A DNA stretch of 64,000 nucleotides from Ignelater luminosus (lineage: Eukaryota; Arthropoda; Insecta; Coleoptera; Elateridae). The notes under the pieces were generated by a model, which made no database searches, was not told the origin of the DNA, and saw only the letters and a list, made by a program, of their open reading frames with translations. Shown here in pieces: positions 12,271 through 26,000 of the stretch. The stretch spans positions 48,316 to 112,315 of the forward strand of contig VTPC01004733.1 of NCBI GenBank assembly GCA_011009095.1. Direction: 5' to 3'. Position 1 is the first letter of the stretch, and the number at the start of each line of letters is the position of its first letter. The position numbers and the translations under genes are program-made.

Positions 12271-13286
12271 AATACACATTTGTGATACACAAACAAATAC
12301 AATTAAAGACGTTCTAATATGATCTGTGAAAGACAGACTTAGTGTACTGTTTAAGACCAAGACAGGTATTGAGCAGAAATTTAGTCTAGTAAGGAGGCAA
12401 TCAAAGCTGTTCATTAAGAAAATGTGGCCTTGCCTTAGTAGAAATGCAAGCGATCCTGCGATGTATGCAAAAAGATAAATAAAAATGACTCTTCACAACA
12501 AATGCATCTGTATGTTTACAGAGAATTAGACACGTTTTAGCCTAAACTTTGGCAGCTTAAAGTGTAGTAAAGCTCATTTGAGTGTCAGGCCACTGAGAAA
12601 TCATAAGCAGCGAAAGAACTGATGAATTTGGTTCAGAACAAGTTCAGACTGACAGAGTACGAAAACAAACCAAATACGAGACAGTTATACTTGGACAAGA
12701 ACACGAAAGCAACAAAGTAGAAATAAATCGGAATAATAGAAATAATGGTTTCTGAAAAAGTATTTCAGAATCACTAATTCAATATTTTTAAATTAAAAAA
12801 AACCAAACATATTGCTTAAAGAATCATTCAGTAGATCATTACCTTTCTATCCAAAGCAATACATAGTTCTTCATCTTAATAAACATTCCAGTGGTAGCAG
12901 ATCCAAATTCTATGGCCAAATCCAAGATTTTTCCGTCAGTATTCTATGTTATTGTATTTTAGTGAAGAGATATCTTACCTTTGTCCTGCTTTCTTAAAGA
13001 TCTTTGTGTAGTAACTGCTCTTTGTATTGCAACGAAATCGATGCGCATTCAATCTAGTTTTAATGATTAGGTTCTTTCATAGCACCTTTTCCTCTATCTA
13101 GAAGTCTTTTTATTTGCACTACTCTATTTATAAAGAAGTAAGTAATTAAATCTCTTTATTCTTGGTCAATACAAATTTTACAATTTGTGGTATTTTTTAA
13201 TTTTGCACATTAAGTTGTAAGATATGTACAAGTGTTTGGACAATTTGATTCTTCATCAAGCAACAATTTGTATAACATAACAATAA
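12271..13286. other. AT-rich intergenic DNA downstream of the thioredoxin-repeat gene
   Basis: No open frame with recognisable family motifs. Several TTTATT hexamers (AATAAA on the minus strand) occur near 13105-13160 and could be alternative polyadenylation signals. Confidence 0.4.
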
Positions 13287-13292
13287 TTTATT
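13287..13292 (-). terminator. Candidate polyadenylation signal of the long isoform
   Basis: TTTATT on the plus strand gives AATAAA on the minus strand, about 415 nt past the stop codon in exon 18. It is the nearest canonical hexamer I noticed. Use is not proven. Confidence 0.4.
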
Positions 13293-13707
13293 TTCTACAT
13301 TATATACAATAGTAACTTAGTCTATTTTTACCTTAAATTGTTACGTTTTTCTCATCTTCCTTGGGAATGATTGTTAATATCAATCTAGCTTTAAGCTAGT
13401 GTTTTTAGTTTTTGCTTAGAAACAAATTATTTCTTACAGCAATGTGATAATAAATCGCTGTTAAATAATGATCCTCGTCAATATTATCCTCGCTCTTCTC
13501 ACTCTCATATGAATATCATGAAATAAATGTTATGTACACATTAATAAATGTAAAGGAAGGAGATGTGTAACTGCATTTGTGTTTGAAAGTGCACATGTTG
13601 ATTGATTAATTCATTACATTCATTCCTACACACAGTTCCATTCATGCTATACTATCAGAAAAATGTACAAGAAATGAATACACATGATATATGAACGTTA
13701 CAAAATG

Positions 13708-14078
13708 TTACGGTTGCTTAGGGTGTACTACAACCGTTTGTGGTTGTGATTTAAAACATTGAAGTAAAAAGGCAGTGTATGTAACGAAGGCGATGCTGAT
13801 GGCCACAAGGGCGTACATGAAAATATTCAGTTCTGGTTGACGGAATCGATTCTTCCTTAGCCACTCTAAAACGTCCGTTTCAGAACGTAGATCGCCTCTA
13901 TAAATACTAGGGAAACGTCTTCTAAAGTATACAATGGCAGGGAGTTGAATTACTCCCCACTTTCTTGCGTAACGTGGATCGGCCATTTTCACAAAAGTTA
14001 TGTCGAAATTATCCGTTTCACTATCGATGTTTTCCAGTTTCTCCGTAATTATCCGACTTTCTTCTGAATGAGCTTCAT
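13708..14078 (-). CDS. Exon 18 (terminal): domain 15 C-terminal part, membrane span, stop
   Basis: Starts after TTTAG at phase 1, 371 nt with TAA at 13708-13710. The domain-15 active site is degenerate (HSEES where others have CxxC). After 'VLEWLRKNR' comes the membrane span IFMYALVAISIAFVTYTAF and a short tail ending KQP. This exon alone supplies the membrane anchor, so any isoform ending earlier lacks it. Confidence 0.9.
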
Positions 14079-17000
14079 CTAAAGAAAATAACTGATAATA
14101 ATCAAAATGGTTTTTAATAGGAGATATAACCTACAGAAGAAAACGGCAACAAACTCGTTTTCATCCAGTAATTTATCCAACATTTTACGATTCACTTCTT
14201 CAATTTCATTTTTGATTTCAAACACATCTTGAGAAGTAAGCCAATCTAATACACGATCAGCTTGTGTTAAGTCACCATCGTATATCATTGGTACCTGCTT
14301 TCGGAAATACATTAAAGCTGGTAAACTATGGAGACCGTGTTCTGCCGCAGCTTCGGCGCTGCAAATCTTAACAAAATCGATACCAAAGAGGTCAGCTTCG
14401 CCATCGATATCTTCTAATTGTTCAAGGATTTCTCCACATTCTGGACAGTCCTCGTCATCTATAACAAAAATATTTTAGCATACCTAAGAATCCCTTTTTA
14501 GACAGATGAAACTTACAAAAGAAAACTGCCAATAATGGCGATTCATTGAGTAAACGCGCAAGCATCCTTTCATTGACAGATTCGATTTCATCGGCTAATT
14601 CACGATTATCATCATCAATAAGCCATTCGAGAACCGACTGTTCGTTTTGTAAATCTCCTTCAAATAATAAAGGATTTCCGTTTCTAAAATACACAAGTGC
14701 TGGGAATGTCTTGATGCTATAACGTTTAGCTAATTGTGGATCCTGTATTCTAACTAGATGAATGCCGTAAACGTCGCACTCGTCATCGATGCTTTCTAGA
14801 TCTTCGAGTATTTGCTCACATATGTGACAATTCTGTTTATAGAAATACACAGCTAAATATTGTGTATCTTCTACAAGAGATTCTAACATAACACGCGTAA
14901 TGAGCTCAATTCGATCTTCCGTTCTCTGTGTTATTAACCATTGCAAAACTTCTTCTTCTTCGCCTAAATCACCTTCAAACATACCACCAATTCCTTCTTC
15001 AAAATACATCAAAACAGGAAAATCAGTAGCTCCATACTTTTCAGCAATTTTTAAATCTTGCGTCTTTACAAACATAATGCCGTGCCTTTCGCAATCGTCA
15101 TCGATGTTTTCTAATTCTTCAAGAATCTGTCCACATTGTTCGCAATCTTCGTTATCTGCAGAAAAATAGATAATTGTATATCTACAGATTAACTTCCCTA
15201 CTTTATAAAATATAAAAATAATGTAGTTAGCAATATAAAATTTACTACATAGTTAAAGGTTGGAGAAATATATACAAAAAGATATATACAAAAAAACGGT
15301 GTCCAGGGCTGTCCAGTATGCTGTTAACAAAAAAGTAAAACGTTTTCTAGACAAAAATAAATTTTGTATGAAAGGGTGATTGAACACTCTACTCCTACGG
15401 GGTAAATACCGTGACCCTCAGTTGAATTCTGCTTTTCCTCTTCAGAAGTTGCATGGTGTTTATGTTTGCGCTTCGTTTCTCGGCTTGTACAGACATCACA
15501 TTGTGACTTGTCCCCTGTATACATAATACAAACCGTAATTGATATATAAAGTGAAATGTTTGAAAGTAAAACTCTCTTTGGAATTGTAGTATTTGTTACG
15601 GGATTAACAGTTAACGTTTTATTTTAGTTTTTAAATTTATTAATGATTTTCAACATATACGCGATATATACAAAAGCAACAAACTTGGGAAGAAACTTTC
15701 TATTTCAATCATTGGTGTAGCTAGCCCTTTCCTGACCCAGCGATTCAGGTGGCGCGTGGCATAAACAATCAAACATTGAAAATATCCAGCTTCAACCTGC
15801 AAAATCAGTGAACCACCTCTTTCCTAATTTATTCTTTGCATGAAAATCACTCCGCCGTGACTGCTCAATTAAGACCAATGCAGTTGGAACCCCAATTTTT
15901 TGCAATTAATTGCAGGCCGGAATATATCTTCTCTTAGTTATGAGCTACGGACAAACAAAAAAGTCATAGCATTGCAAAATCACATTAATTACACAACCGA
16001 CGACACATTTTGTGTTGGTTGGGCCAAACGGTGACGAACATTGGATCCGTGTCTCAGCTTTATATTAAGTAAGCTCATTACAGCTTCGCTGAGAATCATG
16101 TCTATAACTAGAACCTTGTTTTGCTGTTTATATGTTACGTTCAAAGATCGAAAACGCTCATTGTGCAAAAAAAGCCACTACGCGTGGACGGTGTTGAGAT
16201 AGCAAACACTGAAATCAGATAATTCTTTTCCTTGAGGTCGTTCTTATCCACCACGACGAGTTGTGCTCAATAGGAAATCAGTTACAACGCTTTCTGACGA
16301 TTTAGATCTTAGAACGTTTAGAAATCGATCTTACTTGTGGTAACTAGCAGGGTTGCCAAAAATAAATTGAAAAATACAGCCTCAAAGAGAGTTCATATGA
16401 TAAGGAAAACGTTTATGTACCTCTTGTCGTTTTATGTTCAGTTGCCTTATGGGCAGTTTGGTTACTTTATGAAGTTTTTAAATCGGCTAGAATGTGTCGC
16501 TTCGTGGCGTTTTTCCAGTACATACAATGCGTCGTAGTTAATAAGAATGAACACAAAGCGAGAAATTATTTGATTTTGGCGTTCTTTTTATTTAATGCTA
16601 TACACAACAGGTTGTGGTTATTTTTGTCGTTTATTGAGCGTTTTTGATCTTGATTATTATTGGATATTAAATATGTGATGAATGTGTGCGTGCAATGCCA
16701 TAATGCTACAATAATTTTGCTAAGCATCAATGAAGATTGAAAAACGTTGACACAGTGGGTTAATCTTCTGGCTTTCTCAACCATTTTATTTTGGCATAAT
16801 AGCAACTTGCAGTTATTACTACTTTGCCATTCTGTTCTTCTACGAGTTTAGGAATTTCTAAATTCAGTCTTTGCTGAAAAGAGCTTTTTGTAAGTTTTTC
16901 AAGTTGCCAGTTTTAGATCTTTGTAAGATTCAGTATATTAACGTACTATCATGCTTGTCTGTCGCGTGTTTAGCAGAAGACCGTTTATAATAGAAGAATT

Positions 17001-20000
17001 GAGCAAAAGACTAAAAGTGATATTTTATTAATTAGTTTTTCTTTCTATTGTATTGACCATTTTTTGATAATCTCCTTTTGGCAATATAACATTTGCACTG
17101 AGTTAGGCAAAAACTGACGACGCAAAGGCTAAATACCGAAGATTTTTGTAGATTGTCTAAGAAATATTTTTAATAAAATATGATCTAGAGGAATGCTGAC
17201 TATAAAAATGATAACAAACTGAAATTCCGCCAAATATATTTGAGTTGCCATAGTAGGTCAGTCAATATCGACATCAAAAAGGCAAACTTCACAAAAATTA
17301 GGGTAGTTCTAATTTTCTATTGTTGTTAGAACCCCTACGAGTAGTATAAATCCAGATTTGCAACCACGAAAACCCGTGCTACTTGCGTAGTGGCCAAAAA
17401 ACAGCGAAATCTTCGTACATGTTTTAGTTTGTTTTTAGCCTAAACCATACGTTTTACCGAAAACGTTTTTGAATTCTTTTGTAAAGTAGATTAAATTTGC
17501 TACAGTGGGAGACTAAGATGGGCTGTATATATTCATTAGTTACCGAGATACGGCTTTTGAAAGATTGACAATTTTTCCCAAAAAGTAACACTTTTTTGTT
17601 AGGGTCATGTTTGAAGCTAAATATTAGTAAAAAGACTTGTCCTACAGAGACACTCAGAGAATGCAGCCTTCAGGAGCACAAAAACAGCTAAACGTTTGCG
17701 TCGCTATGCTGCTCTTTCTACCAGTGTAATACAGTTTGAGGAGTCGACACTAACTAAAGTACCCCAAGAAAAAGTACTTGCCAATGACCAAAACAAACGC
17801 CGTCTGATTTAAATGCTCTGCACTGAGTTCAATAAACAGGGGATTGAGCTCAAACAGTCTACAGAAGACGCTGACGCATATATCGTCAGGGCTGCCCTCT
17901 CTAAGAGTTCATCCTATGAAAATGTCATAGTGATTAGGGAGGATGTGGATTTATTGGTCCTGCTCGATGGCTTGGGTTCCACCTCTAAGAACGTGTACTT
18001 TCAGAAAAGCGACAGAGGTGGGTCTGGGTATATCAATTTTTCACCCACTGCATACGCCTGTGAAAACCTTGAACACTCACAAGGATCCGCGCTATTTCTT
18101 CACGCCTTCACTGGCTGTGACACCACCTCTGCCCTATTCTGGCAGGGGAAGACAAAGTGATGCGGCGTTTTTCAAAAAAACGTCATTTTGATAGAGCTAG
18201 CGAAAATATTTTTGCAACCAGATTCCAGCAAGGAGGCGATGTAGCCACAGCTGGTGAGAAGCTCCTTATGGCTATCTATGGTGGAGATGATGCCGAGTCT
18301 CTAAACAGCCTCCGTTACACGTGCTTCATCAAGTCAGCAGCCACAGCCAAAGTGAACCTTGCTCGCCTTCCCTCTCACCAAAGATGCTGCAAAGTACCAC
18401 CCGTTTCGTACTTACCATCAAGTACAGAAATGGTTGGGGGTGGAAAAGACCACCAGCGATCTAGGACTACCCCTCATCACTACGACAATGGCCCCAACCC
18501 CTCAATCGTTCCTAAAACTGCTGTCGTGCAAGTGCAAAAAAGGGTGCTCTGGGACTGCACCTGACGAAAAGCAGGCCTAACATGTTCGGTGTTCTGCAGG
18601 TTTTGCAGAGGTCAGTCTTGTGCTAATCGTGTACTGATCGATATCGACGACGACAAAGACTGCAGAAAAACATCACAGGAAGTCATCCCCTATCCTCCTA
18701 CCAGTGATCCCGAAGGATATTCCGAACCAGGTCCCTCTAAAATAGCGAAATTGTAGGCTCACTGTGGAGTGAGGAATAATACCATTTTGATGAATAACAT
18801 TTTCGGTAGAACCTTATGGCCACTACGCAGGTAGCATAAGTTTTTCGGGGTTGCAAATCTGGATTTATACTACCCGTAGCGGGTACTACCCTAATTTTTG
18901 CGATGCCTTATGTCGATATTGACTGGGCTATAGGATTTCTGACAAATATGTATAACATACTTTATTCGTCTATTTATTTACATACGAGTATTTTATGCCA
19001 GAAATATCATCATCTATGCTTCCAAATCTTTGAACTACATGAGAAATCATTGATCATGGAGAGATATGTTTTAATATAGCGCACAAGCAATTATTAATGA
19101 AAAACTTTCTATAATTTTTCGAAATTTCTGAGTAACAGAACAATCGCACAAAAGATTTTAGAACCCGATCTAAGATAAAAAATCCAATAAAATAAATGAA
19201 TTGAATGAGGATTTCCTTTGCTATAGTTCCTTACCTTAAATGGGTATCAAAATGAACAATTTGATAACTGTAACTTGCTGCTTTGAGTTTAGAATTATCA
19301 CATCACGAGAAAATGTCCTGAGAACAATATTTAGTGTTTGGTATTTATTATAAGTAGATTCGCTGACTTGTAAAAACACTACTTTAGTAGTCTTAAGGAC
19401 GTTCATTGCAGAATATTCAAAAACCATGAAGTACTAGCTTCAAAGTGCAATTTCCAAAATGCTATTTATTTAGAAATTATGCTGTGGATTTACGCAGAAA
19501 AAAATATATTTATTTAAAATATTGCACTTTGGACATAATGTACTGGTAATTATGATCGCTCATCGTGTAAAATGTATGTCATTCATATTATAAGTAATTT
19601 CAATTTTAAACAATGCTCATTAGTTGAAAATCATGCCATCCAGTATATCTTGGAAGTAAAGACAGGTAAAGTTATTTTTTTAATTAGAGTGCAAAATATA
19701 ATTGTTTTGATGATCTGTTCATTCATGAGAACATTCTTCTGAGGCACTTCCAACGGTTCAAATGTACTCGTCGGTTAACAATTACAAGCTACTGCGACTT
19801 CAACTTAAATTGTGGTGTTGAAAGTTTGTTCTTTTCTAGAGATCTCTTTTAGCAGCTAGTCGATAAGGATATCATTTATGGAGAGATTTCTGATTTTACT
19901 TACTTTTCATTCTTTGTCTTTTCAGTTGTTGTTTTTTTGATTGTTTTACTTTAAAACTTATCTAACTTTTTCTGTGACCATTTCATAATCCCAAATGCTC

Positions 20001-23000
20001 AGAAATTAATATTTTCAAAAAACTAAACATATGGAAGTATCCTCATTTTTTATAGAGATAACATATATTGTGATTCTTTAACATTACTTTTACCAACTTC
20101 AGAATGAAGTGTAGAACCATTAATCATCTGCTGATAAGTTCATAAGAACAAAATAATCGTCTGGAGGTATCAATACCTGCACAATTTTCATATGTCTATC
20201 TAAAAGTTGTTGGTAGTGTTTGCTTTCCTCTCAATAACTAATTGGTGAATATCCGTAAATTGTTTGAATTTTAAGTAGGTATTTATAGATTTTCTGCGTT
20301 AATAGACTTTACACAGGATGTTAGAAAAATGTCGTCTGATATTGGTATAACGGGATTGCTGTTTTTTTTGGTTAAGGTTCCTTGCAATAAAATTCTGAAC
20401 TGAGCTTAGGAATTTTTATTCTCGCTGAAACAAGCATAGTAAGAAAAAGATGAAAGTGAATTTCAGATCTTATAAATGTCAAGCATAGTATAAGGGTGTG
20501 AAGTCAGTTCTGATTGAGAAGTGAAAGTTTTTGGTGACAGCAGAAGCAGAAGTTGTGAATATCGTTATATCCTGATGCCTTACAATTTTGAGCGGTTGAG
20601 AGAGCATCTTTAAGCGTTTTTGGTTATATTTGTCGCTACTTCAAAAATGAGCAAACTTCTCTAACCTTGTAGTGGGTATCATTTCCAGGGGTCTTACGGA
20701 ATGCTTTCTCTAATTGTTCTGTAATAATCTATTTTGAATCTTCCTTATAGTGATACGTACCAGTCACAGTATCTTTGTTTTGATTCATCAGAGGTTCATC
20801 CATCTTATACCTTTTTGATATTCAACACACTTTCCTTGGACATAAATGTTGGGTCGTCCAATATTCTCTCATCTCTCTATGGTTTTATAATTCTGTCTTC
20901 TAGTTTCTTCTGCTTCAGTCACGTTGTTTGTTCCATTTTGCTTTTGTTCTACCCAATGTAGATTCTTTTGTTAAGTCTATACTTGCGCAAAGTAGTATCA
21001 GCACAGTATATTACGATGCGGAACTGTTTTTACGGTATATAACAACATATTATTATTAGTATCATCGTCTTTATTATTATAATTAATTTAAATTGACGAT
21101 TTAGAGATTTTTATATCTTGATAAAAAGTTAAATAAATAAATTATAATGCGCTTTAAAAAGTCATTTAGCTGATTAATAAATGGTTTCAATAAAAAAGCT
21201 ACCTAATCAAAAGTATGTGTAATACTGGAATTTTCTAAGACAGACATTAAAGTAGTGTTGAACTTAGAAAATTGAAAATGGAGAAATCTTCACGTTTTTT
21301 TCTCCTTTTAAACATTTTACACATTTTGAATTTGACCAAATGAATCATATTCCTCTGAATGCGATTTGTACATTTAATTTACTTCTTGTGTATGTAATAA
21401 AGTCATGTTTTAATAACAACACTTGCTTAAATGGAAGACAAGATAACAACTAAAATTATCAACAAGTGTTTTATGAATGCTTCAGTCAATATTCTGATGC
21501 CTTTTGCATTTATTTACTCTACCTGCCGTTTTCCTTTCTTTATCTGCATAGCTTCAGCAAAAGCTCAAAGAAAGTTTGATTCAAGTTCAAGTAATGCCAT
21601 TGTAAAATGCTTTACTCAGTTGATAGTTTCCAAAGGATTATTTTGGAATTACTTCGATTCTCGCCTAAAAATGTCTTCATTTATGGTTCTTACGGATCTG
21701 CGTGAACCTGTGTGTGGTTTTAATGCAGTTTGAACGCGCGCACCATTAGTATGAAAGTCATAAATGAAACCATGGGAGTAGGTAGTTCCGTTTAATAATT
21801 TTGTTTATATGATAAAGTTGCCCAGTTTCAATAATTTCCAATTGATTATTTCATTTGGAAGTTTTTGGAAGTTTTCTATTAAGACTTCAAAATCAAAAAC
21901 TTAATTTAACAGAATTTATAAGTTTTTTTGTTTCTAGCCAGTTGTAAACAACTGATCGATAATTATTTACATGCATTTGAAAAGAAGCGGGAGTAACGAT
22001 CTAAGTCACAATTTTATGTTTTCTCATTTAACGCAATGCATTTTCAAGTAGATCAAAAGTTCTTCTGAATGTTTTGGAGTGGTGTTTTTGTCTGGCAAAG
22101 ACTTGTATAGTAAAATATACACAACAGTCTATATAAGTTAGTACTTTTTGTATTTTACAAATTTCCTGACTTTGTTTCTCCCGTGTACCCTTCATTTCTT
22201 AATTTCCAAACATAGAATTTTAAATAACGTTTTGTTTGATAAACGTTTGTAATATTTTAAATGGTTGTGTTGGCAGTGGTGATATTTTACGTTTTTAGAA
22301 CTATTTGCCTATAGAAGAGAACTGAAGGATGTTACGAGAATTAAAACTTTCAGAATATTTACAGGATTCTTACTTGACTGAATTGCTTTTTGTTTTCAAA
22401 TCTATTGTCTAGTTTACAAATTGCTGACGAAACTAATAACAAACCTACTAATTATGAACCTCATCTCGATTAAAAAACCGAACTAATTCTATTTCTAGTT
22501 CATGTCTGTTTTTAATATTTTATAAGTGAGTTTTACTTTCAAAACGCTTTCTATTATTATAAACCTATATAAATATAACAGTAGTTCAGTACTGTAATAA
22601 TACTTAAATGAATAAACTTACAAAAATAAACAGCTACTGCCTCTTCGTTTTCAATTATGTCAAGTAAATCTTCTCCTTCCATAGCTTCAATTACATCGCC
22701 CGAAGGGTCTTTTTGCGTTAATAACCACTGCAATATCTGTTGCTCATCATACAAGTCACCCGCATATATTACCGGTTCTTTAGAGCCAAGTTTAAAGAAT
22801 AAAATGGCCGGAAGTGCAAATACTCCAAATTCTTTAGCCATCTTCTTATCGTCAACTTTTACGAAATTTATACCCGCTGCATCAGCTTCGTCATCAATAT
22901 GTTCTACTTCGAGAAGAACTCTTGGACATTGCTTGCAGTCGCTGCTGTCTAAAAAATCAACATGATACATCCCGTAATTATTCTACAAAGCTCGTACATA

Positions 23001-26000
23001 CATAAAAATACCGCTACATAATCTGATCGATGTCGTATTTTATCGAACATTTTTCTGTTAATTTTTTCGATGTGATCGGTCAACTCCATATTTTCGGGAT
23101 CGGTTAACCAATCTAGAATTTCTTCTTCGTCGTCGATGTCACCATCATAATTTATAAATTTTCCTTTGCGGAAATAAGTTAAGCCGGGAGGATCTCTAAA
23201 ACCGTATTTCTTTGCCATCAGGCGATCTCTCATTTTAACAATTTTTATTCCATATTCCGCTGCTTCATCGTCTATTAATTCGATATGTCTTAATATCCTA
23301 GGACTGTCCGGATCTTCTTCTTTATCTAAATAATTAAGAATTGCTTGGAGATTTTTACAAACTGAAAAAAATATAATTACTCACAGAAAACTACTGCTAA
23401 AAACTCCTTTGTCTCAATGTATTTAAATAAAGTATCTCTGTCAATCTCTTCTATACTGGCATCATTTTTCTGAGCCATCATCCATTCGAGTACTTCAGAT
23501 TCGTCCAATAAATTGCCTATATAAAAAGTATCAATTGTAAGAATTAAAGTGATACAAATCGTTTAATTGAAGTATTTCATTTTGAATTCAAAATATAGTA
23601 AGTATACAGAATGGCTAATTGAACAGAAAAGTGTATTAAATATGGAAACTTACCACAAATAAAAACACAACTGTAAGGCGTTCTCTTAAATGCGTTCGCA
23701 TTTCTAATCAGCAATACTATCTAACTAGTAAGTAACTACTAAGTAAAGAAAGATTTAAACAACGGTTTAACAATAGAAAACAGTTTATTTTACATTTATA
23801 CAATGTCAAGGGTATTATTGTACCCATGTAAATGTATAAGTGTGCGAGGTGCGCGGCAGTGATTGTAGCGCTAACACCAGTAAATATTAGAAAACATTGT
23901 AGAAATTCGTGAATACAACCATGGGTATTTGCAAACACGTAGAGCACTTGTTGGTAATTAAATCATTAAATAAATAATGGTTGAATTCAGGAATCGGAAA
24001 TCATATCAACAAAAAAGGCAATTGTTACAATAAAACGTAAATATATAGCATTAATAATAAAACTTAACAGAAATAAAACGTATGTACATTTAATAAAATA
24101 AACAAAAATTAAACAGTGAGTTTATTATTGTACTTAAGTGATAAGTTAAACATGATTAAATTGTATCTTGTATTTTGTTTAATTTCGGCGAGCTAAATTG
24201 GTGTGTGATTTGGCAATTCCTTATTATATTCTGTTAACGTGACAAACACAAAATATCTCACTCAAGAAGCCTTAGAAATAGCAGTTCTGTAAGAAAATTG
24301 TCAGGTGTGGGACAAAACAACCGGATGTTTGGATCGTTGAGATCACTTTTTATGTTCCTCGTCGCCGAACCTCATGTTCCACTACAGGAATATGGATCGA
24401 ATAGAGTACACTAGTTACCACCACCAAATATATTTACCGGTGCCAAAAAAACTCTTTTTGCCTTTGCCCTTGTCCTGCTTGTCGGAAGAAGCTGCTGCCT
24501 TTGCTTTATCTCCATCACTTCCTTTCACAGGTGTCTTGCTACTTGATTTGGCAGGCGGAGATGCTGGTTTTGATGCTGGTTTGGGAGCGGGTTTCGTTGG
24601 AGGGTTGGGATCTTTGCGAGCAGGTTGAAGTGGTTTAGGAGCGGGTTTAGTGCTAGCTCGTTTACCTCTGGTTGGTGGTGCAGCACCAATCTTTCTTGTG
24701 GCAACGCTAGGTTTAGCAGCTTTAGATGGACAACATTGGTAAGGTTGGTATGAAGGAACGGGAACTTGTCTCTGTCCTCCCAGTCCGACGTAGAAGCAAC
24801 CATCGCCTACAGCAGGAAACGTAATGTCAGAATTCACTCAAAAGCAATTTTTAAAAATTTTTATTTTTGAATTCATTATTAACAGCATTGTCGCATCTGC
24901 AGCGTTAGTATACAAGACGGTACAAGGGAGCGAGTCTGACACTATGTCCTGCATGCAGCGCGGGAAAGGAGACATGCACAGACAAGGACGACCACCCCAG
25001 AAGCGACTACGCCATTGAAGGCCTGTAGTAGGGACCACTCACTATATGTAGACAGGCTGTCTTAATCGACCGCTCCTTGATTACCTGATGTCATGCCTTT
25101 AATGACGTCGGTACTTCCTTGATGGCGTCCCTTGCGGCTATGATCGCTGTCATCGTCGTCGTCATCATCATCGTCATCATCATCATCGCTATCATCATCT
25201 TCATCGTCGTCGTCGTCGTCATCGTCTGAATCTGATGATCCACCATCACCTATGACATCACAGCAACATGCAGCACTCATGCAAGAAAAAACCACACGAA
25301 TTCGCGCCCGAAGCAAAAAGCCAATTTTGAAATATCATAAAATGTGTTATTTTTGTGGTAACAATGTTTTATAACAAGAATGAAAATACATTATAACGTT
25401 ATTAACATTATATAAATTAATCCTTACTTTTCTGTTCTACTAGCCATTCCAGTACTTTGTCTTCATTCTTAAGATCTCCTACAAAATAACTTTATATTAG
25501 TTTTTACTTAATGCAAGTATTTATATATCCTTTAACTATTTCTACTGTTATGTATTTGCTTAAACGTGGCAAGATAACAATTAAAATATTTTTGTTGCAA
25601 GGTATATTCATAGCATATTGTAAAAGATAATTTGAAAACTTCAAGAACTCGGCTCGTTTTAACAATTAATTAACAGATTTGTAGTTGCTTACATTAGAAG
25701 TAAGCAACGGAAAAATTTATGACTTCTATTTGATAACAAGCAAAAATGTTTAATATTCATCAAATCAAGAATATAAGAGATTTTTTTATAAAAGTATTAC
25801 AAAAACGGTAGGAAAGAAATAGAAATTAAATGAAAATACAGAGAATGCTATTGTAGACAGCTTGTCTTCTGATAATGTAATTAATGTAAAAAGTGACCTT
25901 GGGCTTAAATTGTTGTATTGCCACATTTAAATTTACCTTCCAAACAAAGAAGTTTGTTTATTTCCTTCTTCCATAGTCTTCATTTAAAATTACTCTAGTC

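Noticed and set aside
11820-12292. Overlapping open frames of 84 and 132 codons on both strands
   Set aside because: Produced by the inverted copies of the foldback at 11993-12270; there are no protein motifs.
14900-15169. Plus-strand open frame over exon 16
   Set aside because: Antisense shadow of a real coding exon; Ser-rich because it mirrors Glu/Asp codons. The same holds for plus frames at 22657-22965, 27118-27450, 29372-29554 and 44471-44737.
23326-23364. Longer exon 14 from the upstream TTTCAG acceptor
   Set aside because: Would insert 13 residues (FCKNLQAILNYLD...) before the active-site segment, unlike every other repeat. The TTATTTAG acceptor gives the usual split Tyr.
24374-24628. 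Plus-strand Gly/Ala/Leu-rich frame
   Set aside because: Mirror of the Lys/Pro/Ala exon. The minus strand has proper splice phase and the plus does not.
25085-25249. Poly-Asp exon as a plain GAY microsatellite
   Set aside because: GAC, GAT, one GAA and AGC codons are mixed, and it has an acceptor, a donor and the correct phase at both ends, so a coding reading is better.
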